6,959 nucleotides of DNA, taken from an uncultured Granulicatella sp. (GTDB lineage: Bacteria; Bacillota; Bacilli; Lactobacillales; Aerococcaceae). Each line of letters opens with the position of its first letter. Positions within the stretch are counted from its first letter, which is position 1. Position numbers and translations under genes: made by a program. The notes beneath the pieces were generated by a model. That model did not search any database and was not told the origin of the DNA. It worked only from the letters and a program-made list of their open reading frames with translations. Shown piece after piece: positions 1 through 4,971 of the stretch. The stretch spans positions 1 to 6,959 of the forward strand of contig URWJ01000071.1 in assembly GCA_900551535.1 (NCBI GenBank), written 5' to 3'.

Positions 1-31
1 AGCATCTAACAAGTAATTAGGTGCTTTTTTT
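1..31 (+). terminator. Rho-independent terminator of an upstream gene
   Basis: Arms 1-9 (AGCATCTAA) and 17-25 (TTAGGTGCT) pair over 9 bp with one G-U pair around a 7-nt loop. A run of seven T follows (25-31). The stem starts at the window edge and may extend further. It should end transcription of a plus-strand gene lying to the left, so the operon from 243 needs its own promoter. Confidence 0.8.
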
Positions 32-179
32 GATTGAATCTTAAATTATTTCTCGATGAATCTCTGTAAGGATTCGATAAGGTAGGCTGTTATTCAATGA
101 ATAATCTACTCCAAAAGGAAAAAGCTTCTTTATAGTTCTATATTATTTATAAAATATTTTTAAATCGAGTATATTACAC

Positions 180-207
180 TTGTATTATATTCGAGACATG
201 TTATAAT
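180..207 (+). promoter_or_regulatory. Promoter of the RHH-SPFH-membrane protein operon
   Basis: A perfect extended -10 is present: TG at 199-200, one base, then TATAAT at 202-207. The best -35 candidate is TTGTAT at 180-185 with a 16-nt spacer, matching only TTG of the consensus, as is common when the -10 is extended. Transcription would start near 214, about 29 nt before the chosen start codon of the first gene. Confidence 0.7.
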
Positions 208-208
208 A
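183..208. repeat. Inverted repeat overlapping the promoter, possible operator
   Basis: TATTATA (183-189) and TATAATA (202-208) are perfect inverted copies separated by 12 bp. The right copy contains the -10 box and the left copy overlaps the -35 region. Since the first gene of the operon encodes a ribbon-helix-helix-like protein, this could be an autoregulatory site. Because both arms are pure A/T in an A/T-rich region, chance is a real alternative. Confidence 0.3.
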
Positions 209-228
209 TGGTCATCAGAGAAAAAAAG

Positions 229-235
229 AAAGGAG
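229..235 (+). promoter_or_regulatory. Ribosome binding site that places the first start at 243
   Basis: AAAGGAG at 229-235 lies 7 nt before the ATG at 243 but only 1 nt before the in-frame ATG at 237. The spacing favours 243 as the true start, dropping the first two residues of the longer reading. Confidence 0.75.
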
Positions 236-242
236 AATGGGA

Positions 243-638
243 ATGAGAAAACAACCGTGGTCGAACGAAAATAAGACAGAGCGGATTAACTTCACGATTG
301 AACCTTCTTTAAAAGAAGCATTTTTGAAGATAATTTCGACTGATGTTTCAACTTATTTTAGATCGGTCATCGAGAAAGAAGTCGAAGGTCATCAAAAAAA
401 AGTTGAAAACTGGCCGGATGCCATTAAGAATTTATTGCATGGACAATTTAAGGCGTTCTCCGAGCAAGTATTTGGAACATTTAATTACCGAGGACGAAAC
501 TATCCTTATAAGATTTTGGATGTCATGTCCGTTGAAGAAGGCCAACCACTTGAAGTCATTGACTATGTAGATGGGCTGGTTTATGTTAAAGTGATTGAGG
601 AGCTCAATCCAGAAAAATTAGTATATGTAACTTTATAG
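243..638 (+). CDS. Small protein with N-terminal ribbon-helix-helix-like region
   Basis: This 131-residue protein has no family I can name. Residues 13-48 have the pattern of a ribbon-helix-helix DNA-binding fold: a short strand (RINFTIE), a first helix (about 21-31, SLKEAFLKI) and, after a turn at STDVS, a second amphipathic helix (about 36-48, STYFRSVIEKEV). Residues about 70-131 look beta-rich, with several aromatic and Val/Ile-alternating stretches, and could be a ligand or partner-binding domain. No membrane segment or signal peptide is seen. It is the first gene of an operon with an SPFH protein (17-nt gap) and a membrane protein. In this position it may be an autoregulator, which is inference. 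The start at 243 is chosen over 237 because of ribosome binding site spacing. The RHH assignment rests on pattern only; a protein-protein adaptor is an alternative. Confidence 0.75.
   Translation: MRKQPWSNENKTERINFTIEPSLKEAFLKIISTDVSTYFRSVIEKEVEGHQKKVENWPDAIKNLLHGQFKAFSEQVFGTFNYRGRNYPYKILDVMSVEEGQPLEVIDYVDGLVYVKVIEELNPEKLVYVTL
593..609 (+). other. Hairpin near the 3' end of the RHH-like gene
   Basis: GATTGAG (593-599) and CTCAATC (603-609) form a perfect 7-bp stem with a 3-nt loop, inside the coding sequence and 27 nt before its stop codon. No T tract follows, so it is not a terminator. It could shield the 5' end of a processed transcript for the downstream SPFH gene; that role is inferred. 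Confidence 0.4.
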
Positions 639-655
639 AAAGAAGGAAATTTATC

Positions 656-1549
656 ATGCCATTAACAATTATTATTATCGCTTTAGTATTAGTTTTATTA
701 ATTATCGCGTTCAAATCAATTCGTATCGTACAACAAGGACATAAAGCAGCTGTTCAATCATTCGGACGTTATGTTGGGGAATTAGGACCAGGGTTACACT
801 TTGTAACACCAATCATTCGTAACATTGCTTATGTTGTGGATATGCGTCAACGTTCATTAGACTTAGATCCTCAAGAAATCATCACAAAAGACAACGTTAA
901 TTTAACAATTGACGCTTCAGCTAAATACCACGTAGATAATCTTGAAGAATACTTATATGGAAACACAAACCCAGAAGGATTATTACTTTTAGATATCCAA
1001 AACGAATTACGTGACATTATCGGTACAATGACAATGGCTGAAATCCTTGGTGGTACTAACAAAATCAACACTGATTTAAACCAACGTGTATTCGGTAAAA
1101 CAGACTCTTATGGGGTTACAATTGACCGTGTAAACATCGGTGAAGTAATTCCTCCACAAAGCATCGTTGAAGCGATGAACAAACAAATCACTGCTGACCG
1201 TGAACGTGATGCTGCGTTAATCGCTGCTGACGCTCGTCAAAAAACAGTTGAAATGGATACAAGAACTCAAAACAACAAATTATTAGCAGATGCTCGTGCA
1301 CATGCTGAAAAAATCGCAATTGACACTCAAGCAACTGTTGCTCAATTAACAGCTATCAACAATGCATTAAACGAATCTAACTTAAATGCTGCTGCGTTAG
1401 AATACTTAGCAATCGACGCTAAAAAAGCTCTTGCTGAAGGTCCAAACAATACAGTTGTATTAATGGACGGTCAAAACAACGCAAAAATCGCTGAAAACAT
1501 TGCTTCATTAGCATCAGGACGTAAAGTTTGGGACGAAGCAGGTAAATAA
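656..1549 (+). CDS. SPFH/band-7 (stomatin/QmcA-type) membrane scaffold protein
   Basis: This 297-residue protein belongs to the SPFH (stomatin/prohibitin/flotillin/HflK) superfamily, whose members form oligomers at membranes and organise lipid microdomains or regulate proteases. Residues 3-19 are a single N-terminal membrane anchor of Ile/Leu/Val. The motif VQQGHKAAVQSFGRY (25-39), then LGPGLHF (43-49), is the classic start of the SPFH domain, which runs to about 175. A charged Ala/Glu/Arg-rich helical region with QITADRERDAALIAADAR follows, as in stomatin and QmcA, and probably forms a coiled coil. The C-terminal KALAEGPNNTVVLMDG matches the end of stomatin-type proteins. GAAGGA at 642-647, 8 nt upstream, supports the start. 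Codon use is strongly biased (19 of 24 Asn codons are AAC, Leu is mostly TTA), suggesting high expression. No nfeD gene is adjacent; the next gene, 2 nt away, is a different membrane protein. The family is certain, the role is not. Confidence 0.95.
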   Translation: MPLTIIIIALVLVLLIIAFKSIRIVQQGHKAAVQSFGRYVGELGPGLHFVTPIIRNIAYVVDMRQRSLDLDPQEIITKDNVNLTIDASAKYHVDNLEEYLYGNTNPEGLLLLDIQNELRDIIGTMTMAEILGGTNKINTDLNQRVFGKTDSYGVTIDRVNIGEVIPPQSIVEAMNKQITADRERDAALIAADARQKTVEMDTRTQNNKLLADARAHAEKIAIDTQATVAQLTAINNALNESNLNAAALEYLAIDAKKALAEGPNNTVVLMDGQNNAKIAENIASLASGRKVWDEAGK

Positions 1550-1551
1550 TC

Positions 1552-2673
1552 ATGAAACAACAAGCTAACAAATCTTTCTTTGGGTTGAAATGGCTTGCGG
1601 TACTGATTGCCACTTTATTGTTAGTAGGAACCTTTGCACATGTTTCAACAGTCAATGCTGAAACTCAACAACCAGTAGACACCACAAAGATGAAGATACA
1701 AGGCGCCTTTGAACAAAAAATCAACTTTGTGGATGGGGAAGATTATAATGCGACAGTGACGATTAAGTTAACTTATAATAACCCTCAATATAAAGAGATT
1801 AAAGTTCCCGTTCAAATTAAAAACCTTCCGACAGGGAAGGGCGGTATTCGACTTTACGTATATCGAGATACAGATAATAGCCTCATAGTTCAATCATTTG
1901 TTGAGACCATTGAAGACCACAATGTTATCTATTATGATTTGATTCCTGTCGAAGATGGGAAAGTCACAAAAGCGTTTCAATTCACGGCAACGGACAAAGA
2001 ACGAAACAAATTTCTAGAGGATTTGGCCAATGCAAGTGAAGAGGAAGAAGAAGCTACTACTGCCGCGAAAGCTGCGAACTCGAACGAAAAGAGTTCAAAC
2101 GCCAATAATTCAAACAAGAGTGATTCGAAAGGGAATGCAAAAGGCTCTGAAAGCAAAGATGTCTTTGATCAAATTGATAACTTCTTTGATCAACTAGATA
2201 CAGACAAAATTGCTGAAGGACTCGGTAAAGGAGCATTTTATATCATCCTTATCATCGCTGTTTTCTTAGGAATTAAAGGGAAACAAAAACAGGCTCGTAG
2301 AAATACTCGTAGAGCTCGAACTGGAAATACGCGTTCTGCTCAAAGAACTGGGGCTGATGCTACTGTCAATAGAGCACAAAAGACATCTACTCCAGTAGTC
2401 GCTACCGAAGCCGTACCGCAACGTGTATATCGTCAGCGAAATAAAGTTTCAAATCCAAAACTTCGCTCACAAGCAAAAAAACAAGCAAAAAAACAAGCAT
2501 TGCAATCAACATCAGGTCGTTCAAGTGCTGCAAGAGAAACCTATGTAGGGACTCCTGCAACATCAAGACCAGTGATGTATAAAACAGCTCGAAAAGAGAA
2601 ATCACATACATTACCACGAGTACTTTCAAATAGAACTTTACCTCGTGTGTTGAAAACACCACGCTTAAAATAA
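1552..2673 (+). CDS. Single-pass membrane protein with extracellular domain and basic cytoplasmic tail
   Basis: I do not recognise this 373-residue protein. Visible regions in order: a signal peptide (1-36) with a long hydrophobic core and likely cleavage after VNA; an extracellular, beta-rich domain (about 40-158); a low-complexity linker (161-202) starting with five Glu and continuing rich in Asn, Ser and Lys; two FDQ[IL]D copies seven residues apart (205-209, 212-216) suggesting an amphipathic juxtamembrane helix; a membrane span (about 228-241, AFYIILIIAVFLGI); and a tail (242-373) with 35 Lys/Arg against 4 acidic residues. The predicted topology is N-terminus outside, tail inside, in line with the positive-inside rule. 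The tail holds QAKK repeats (307-316) and a doubled TLPRVL motif (353-367). The start lies 2 nt after the SPFH stop, with only a weak AGG site at 1540-1542, so translational coupling is likely. A joint function with the SPFH protein is inferred from this. The tail could bind acidic lipid, nucleic acid or ribosomes. Confidence 0.85.
   Translation: MKQQANKSFFGLKWLAVLIATLLLVGTFAHVSTVNAETQQPVDTTKMKIQGAFEQKINFVDGEDYNATVTIKLTYNNPQYKEIKVPVQIKNLPTGKGGIRLYVYRDTDNSLIVQSFVETIEDHNVIYYDLIPVEDGKVTKAFQFTATDKERNKFLEDLANASEEEEEATTAAKAANSNEKSSNANNSNKSDSKGNAKGSESKDVFDQIDNFFDQLDTDKIAEGLGKGAFYIILIIAVFLGIKGKQKQARRNTRRARTGNTRSAQRTGADATVNRAQKTSTPVVATEAVPQRVYRQRNKVSNPKLRSQAKKQAKKQALQSTSGRSSAARETYVGTPATSRPVMYKTARKEKSHTLPRVLSNRTLPRVLKTPRLK
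2470..2499 (+). repeat. Tandem 12-bp repeat with A7 runs (QAKK repeats)
   Basis: The unit CAAGCAAAAAAA occurs at 2470-2481 and 2482-2493, followed by a half unit CAAGCA at 2494-2499. In frame it encodes QAKK-QAKK-QA in the basic tail. Each unit carries a run of seven A (2475-2481, 2487-2493) in the frame gcA-AAA-AAA, a pattern prone to polymerase or ribosome slippage. A -1 shift would lead to a stop near 2580. Confidence 0.85.
2608..2652 (+). repeat. Doubled TLPRVL peptide motif, codons diverged
   Basis: The six-residue motif TLPRVL is encoded at 2608-2625 and again at 2635-2652, a nine-residue spacing, close to the C-terminus of the membrane protein. Five of the six codon pairs differ synonymously (ACA/ACT, CCA/CCT, CGA/CGT, GTA/GTG, CTT/TTG); only TTA is shared. 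The peptide is kept while the DNA has drifted. Confidence 0.85.
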
Positions 2674-2682
2674 AACAAGTAG

Positions 2683-2717
2683 AACACCTAAATTCCATGT
2701 GAGTTTAGGTGTTTTTT
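2683..2717 (+). terminator. Rho-independent terminator of the SPFH operon
   Basis: AACACCTAAA (2683-2692) pairs perfectly over 10 bp with TTTAGGTGTT (2704-2713), followed by a run of six T (2712-2717). It starts 10 nt after the stop of the membrane-protein gene and closes the three-gene operon. Confidence 0.92.
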
Positions 2718-2738
2718 GTCGTTTCTACACTCAAGCAT

Positions 2739-2767
2739 TTGCACAAGTAAGGCTATCGGAGTATTCT
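2739..2767 (+). promoter_or_regulatory. Possible promoter of the UDG-like/pip unit
   Basis: TTGCAC (2739-2744) and TATTCT (2762-2767) are separated by 17 bp. Both boxes are imperfect. Transcription would start near 2774, leaving a very short leader that begins next to the AGGAAAGGTGG ribosome binding site (2772-2782). A promoter is needed here because a strong terminator lies just upstream. Confidence 0.4.
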
Positions 2768-2789
2768 AAAAAGGAAAGGTGGTCATAAG

Positions 2790-3383
2790 ATGAACGATTT
2801 AGAAAAGTTAATGCAGAAGATTGAAGCAGATCCACAAAATGCTAAGTACACCAAAGAAGGGATAGCGCCTTTATTTTCTGCGCCACGAAAAGCGAAAATT
2901 TTGATTGTAGGGCAAGCACCTGGGATTAAAGCGCAAGAGAGTCGCTTGTTTTGGAATGACCAAAGCGGTGATAACCTCAGAAGTTGGATGGGTGTAACTC
3001 GTGATTTCTTCTATCAATCGGATTTATTTGCGGTCGTTCCGATGGATTACTATTATCCAGGAAAAGGAAAATCTGGAGACCTTCCACCGCGCAAAGGGTT
3101 TGCCGAAAAATGGCATGAAGACACCTTAGCCTTAATGCCGGATATTGAACTGATAGTATTGGTTGGAAAATACGCGCAAGACTATTATTTAAAAGAGACA
3201 AAGAAGAAAAATTTAACGGAAACAGTTAGAGCCTATAAAGAGTACTTACCAAAAATGTTTCCACTCGTACATCCTTCACCTCTAAACCGCCGATGGATGG
3301 CCAAAAATCCATGGTTTGAAAAAGAAGTCTTACCAGAATTTCAAAAGAGAGTTCAAGAAGTGATTAAAGGAGCCAAGAAATGA
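2790..3383 (+). CDS. Uracil-DNA glycosylase superfamily protein, cysteine-free
   Basis: This 197-residue protein has the two hallmark motifs of the uracil-DNA glycosylase superfamily, which remove damaged bases such as uracil from DNA. Motif A is GQAPG (41-45) after the strand KILIV, and the C-terminal motif is HPSPLNRRW (161-169), which contains the DNA-intercalation/active-site His. It has no cysteine at all, so it cannot carry the 4Fe-4S cluster of family 4 and 5 enzymes, and motif A has Gln where family 4 has Glu (GEAPG). It therefore belongs to the less studied UDG-like branch common in Firmicutes, whose substrate I cannot state. AAGGTGG at 2776-2782, 7 nt upstream, supports the start. 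The stop overlaps the pip start (ATGA), so the two are probably co-translated, although no biochemical link is obvious. Confidence 0.88.
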   Translation: MNDLEKLMQKIEADPQNAKYTKEGIAPLFSAPRKAKILIVGQAPGIKAQESRLFWNDQSGDNLRSWMGVTRDFFYQSDLFAVVPMDYYYPGKGKSGDLPPRKGFAEKWHEDTLALMPDIELIVLVGKYAQDYYLKETKKKNLTETVRAYKEYLPKMFPLVHPSPLNRRWMAKNPWFEKEVLPEFQKRVQEVIKGAKK

Positions 3384-4336
3384 GAACAGAATTATATCCA
3401 GAAATTGAAATATACAAAGAACACATGATTCCAGTGAGCCCCTTGCATACCATTTATGTGGAAGAGTCAGGGAATCCCCTAGGACATCCAGTTGTTGTGT
3501 TACATGGAGGACCAGGAGGGGCATCGTCTCCTGTGAATCGACAGTTTTTTGATCCCGAGTTTTATCGCATTATCCAATTCGATCAACGTGGATGTGGAAA
3601 AAGTACACCATTTGCGTCTTTAGAAGAAAACACCACGCATGATTTAGTTGCCGATATGGAGAAAATCCGTACAGCACTAGGGATTGAAAAATGGCTTGTC
3701 TTTGGTGGTAGCTGGGGAACAACGCTGGCCCTACATTACACGATTGCACACCGTGAACGTGTGGTAGGATTAATGCTTCGTGGGATTTTCCTTGGTCGTC
3801 AAAGTGATGTCGATTGGCTGTATCAAGATGGGGCGTCTCATTTTTATCCAGAGAACTTCGAGAAGTTTAAGGCGCCGATTCCTGTTGAAGAACAAGGAGA
3901 ACTTGTAAACGCGTACTACAAGCGTTTGACATCAGAGGATGAATCGATTTGTCTAGAGGCAGCGCGTGCGTGGGCAGAGTGGGAACATGGTCTCGTGAAG
4001 TTAATTCCGTATGACCCGATTGTTTGGGATGAAGCAGGGATTCGCGGAGCACTCACGATTGCGCGAATGGAATGCCATTTCTTCTATCATCATTGTTTTG
4101 TGGAAGATGATAATTACATCTTGAATCGTGCAGAGGTCTTCAAGGGAATTCCAATGCATATCGTTCATGGTCGTTATGATGTAGACTGCCTGCCGAGTGC
4201 GGCATTTGAATTGGCAAAAGCTGTTGAAGGTGCAGAATTGATTTTTGCCAAAGCAGCAGGACATACCGCGATGGAACCTTCAACAATAGAAGCATTAGTT
4301 GGCTTTAGTGAAAAATGCAAAAACTATTTTAAATAA
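3380..4336 (+). CDS. pip: Proline iminopeptidase (prolyl aminopeptidase, S33 family)
   Basis: This 318-residue alpha/beta hydrolase releases N-terminal proline from peptides in the cytoplasm, as part of peptide breakdown for amino acid supply. The oxyanion-hole motif HGGPGG is at 42-47, followed by FDQRGCGKS (67-75), characteristic of the family. The nucleophile elbow is GGSWG with Ser111. Asp267 (in HGRYD) and His295 (in GHTAMEP) complete the catalytic triad. Glu202 (WE) and Glu231 (RMECHFF) match the two acidic residues known in this family to hold the substrate amino group. All key residues are present and the length is normal, so it should be active. AAAGGAG at 3366-3372 lies 7 nt before the ATG, which overlaps the preceding stop by 4 nt. 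No signal peptide is seen. Confidence 0.96.
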   Translation: MRTELYPEIEIYKEHMIPVSPLHTIYVEESGNPLGHPVVVLHGGPGGASSPVNRQFFDPEFYRIIQFDQRGCGKSTPFASLEENTTHDLVADMEKIRTALGIEKWLVFGGSWGTTLALHYTIAHRERVVGLMLRGIFLGRQSDVDWLYQDGASHFYPENFEKFKAPIPVEEQGELVNAYYKRLTSEDESICLEAARAWAEWEHGLVKLIPYDPIVWDEAGIRGALTIARMECHFFYHHCFVEDDNYILNRAEVFKGIPMHIVHGRYDVDCLPSAAFELAKAVEGAELIFAKAAGHTAMEPSTIEALVGFSEKCKNYFK

Positions 4337-4342
4337 AAAGAA

Positions 4343-4367
4343 AGGCTCGCAGAATTTCTGCGGGCCT
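4343..4367. terminator. Bidirectional terminator between pip and the NrdI-like gene
   Basis: Arms 4343-4353 and 4357-4367 pair over 11 bp with one G-U (AGGCTCGCAGA / TCTGCGGGCCT). On the plus strand ATTTATGTGTTT follows, a weak tail. On the minus strand TTTCTTTTTATTT follows, a good tail. The hairpin sits between two convergent genes and probably serves both, working better for the minus-strand flavodoxin gene. Confidence 0.85.
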
Positions 4368-4377
4368 ATTTATGTGT

Positions 4378-4833
4378 TTAGATTTTTTCAAGAAGCATTG
4401 CGGCAATGCGCTCCACATCGCGGTTACTTCCACGTAGCTCAAATTCATCGAGCACTGGGAATCCAAAGCGTTCAGAATATTGACGAGCAGTGAGGCAGAA
4501 TTGCTTATTGAAGTTACGATTTCCGCTACCAATGACACCAAAGCAATGTGCGTAATTATGTTCGTAGGCTAAGAAATCGCCAAGTGGATTCGTTAGGACT
4601 TCGACGTCTCCGTTATCCACGCCATTTCCACCTTCTAAGTAAGTTGGAAGAAACGCAACGAATGGTTTTCCTACTTTGAAGTAGTCTTCTTGTCCTTTGA
4701 CAAGGTCTTTCACATTCGTTAGTGTCACGTTTAAAGAGGGTTCCAAAAAGCGTAAATGGTCTTTTAAACGAGTGACAAAGTTATGTGTATTTCCGGTTAA
4801 ACTAATATAAATAATGGGTAATTCTTTCGACAT
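4378..4833 (-). CDS. NrdI-like flavodoxin (class Ib ribonucleotide reductase activator family)
   Basis: This 151-residue flavodoxin resembles NrdI, which supplies oxidant to assemble the dimanganese-tyrosyl cofactor of class Ib ribonucleotide reductase (NrdF). The FMN phosphate loop SLTGNT is at 11-16, after the strand PIIYI. The segment FLPTYLEGGNGVDNGD (61-76) and the motif GVIGSGNRNFN (99-109) followed by FCLTARQYSERFGFP (112-126) are close to the NrdI signature (GSGNRNFG/N, YC, GxP). It is longer than typical 120-140-residue NrdI, as in streptococcal forms with an enlarged FMN loop. AGGAGG at 4841-4846 (complement), 7 nt upstream, supports the start. No nrdE, nrdF or nrdH is visible nearby, so it may be a second NrdI paralogue acting on an unlinked NrdF or on another redox partner. 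It diverges from prfC. Confidence 0.88.
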   Translation of the reverse strand: MSKELPIIYISLTGNTHNFVTRLKDHLRFLEPSLNVTLTNVKDLVKGQEDYFKVGKPFVAFLPTYLEGGNGVDNGDVEVLTNPLGDFLAYEHNYAHCFGVIGSGNRNFNKQFCLTARQYSERFGFPVLDEFELRGSNRDVERIAAMLLEKI

Positions 4834-4868
4834 TGAGCGACCTCCTGAAAGACATTTTACTGTCTATA

Positions 4869-4874
4869 AGTATA
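4869..4874 (-). promoter_or_regulatory. Possible -10 box for the NrdI-like gene
   Basis: On the complement, TATACT lies 35 bp before the start codon and about 22 bp before the AGGAGG site. No good -35 is found 16-18 bp upstream; TTGAGA occurs but only 8 bp away. The call rests on the -10 and on the need for a divergent promoter here. Confidence 0.35.
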
Positions 4875-4904
4875 CCGCACTTTCTCAAATCCTTCTAGAG
4901 GGTG

Positions 4905-4922
4905 TTTTTAAACTTTTAAAAA
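4905..4922. repeat. AT-only palindrome between divergent genes
   Basis: TTTTTAAA (4905-4912) and TTTAAAAA (4915-4922) form a perfect 8-bp inverted repeat with a 2-bp centre. It overlaps the candidate -35 of prfC and lies upstream of the NrdI-like promoter motif. It could be an operator acting on both genes, or simply bent A/T-rich promoter DNA. Confidence 0.4.
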
Positions 4923-4942
4923 TCGTGAAAATCGGCTATAAT
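4914..4942 (+). promoter_or_regulatory. Promoter of prfC
   Basis: A perfect -10, TATAAT, is at 4937-4942. With a 17-bp spacer the -35 would be TTTTAA (4914-4919), which is poor. Transcription should begin near 4949, giving a leader of about 23 nt before the ATG at 4972. Confidence 0.65.
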
Positions 4943-4960
4943 ACTTGAGAATAAACACGA

Positions 4961-4965
4961 AGGAG
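4961..4965 (+). promoter_or_regulatory. Ribosome binding site fixing the prfC start at 4972
   Basis: AGGAG (4961-4965), within GAAGGAGAT, lies 6 nt before ATG 4972. An in-frame TTG at 4945 would extend the protein by 9 residues, but it lies at or before the predicted transcription start and has no ribosome binding site, so 4972 is preferred. Confidence 0.85.
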
Positions 4966-4971
4966 ATACTC

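Larger units (their letters stand above)
32..236. other. Intergenic leader, AT-rich
   Basis: About 205 bp lie between the upstream terminator and the first operon. The stretch 131-190 is almost pure A/T and sits just upstream of the extended -10 at 199-207, where an UP-like element would lie. A 6-bp inverted repeat with a 3-nt centre lies at 90-104. Two tiny ATG-started frames (55-84, 97-135) lack a convincing ribosome binding site. I see no RNA gene or riboswitch here. Confidence 0.6.

Noticed and set aside
55..135. Two tiny ATG-started frames in the leader (9 and 12 residues)
   Set aside because: No ribosome binding site at proper distance and no promoter before them; they lie upstream of the predicted transcription start of the operon.
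237..242. Upstream ATG at 237 as start of the RHH-like gene
   Set aside because: It is 1 nt from the AAAGGAG site, too close; ATG at 243 has 7 nt.
1681..2030. Extracellular domain of the membrane protein as a NEAT or TPM domain
   Set aside because: No recognisable signature of either family is seen; left as unknown.
4299..4541. Open frames over the pip/NrdI-like junction on both strands
   Set aside because: They are out of frame with well-supported genes, cross a terminator hairpin, and show no family motif.
4945..4971. TTG at 4945 as start of prfC
   Set aside because: It lies at or before the predicted transcription start, has no ribosome binding site, and known RF3 proteins begin near the ATG at 4972.
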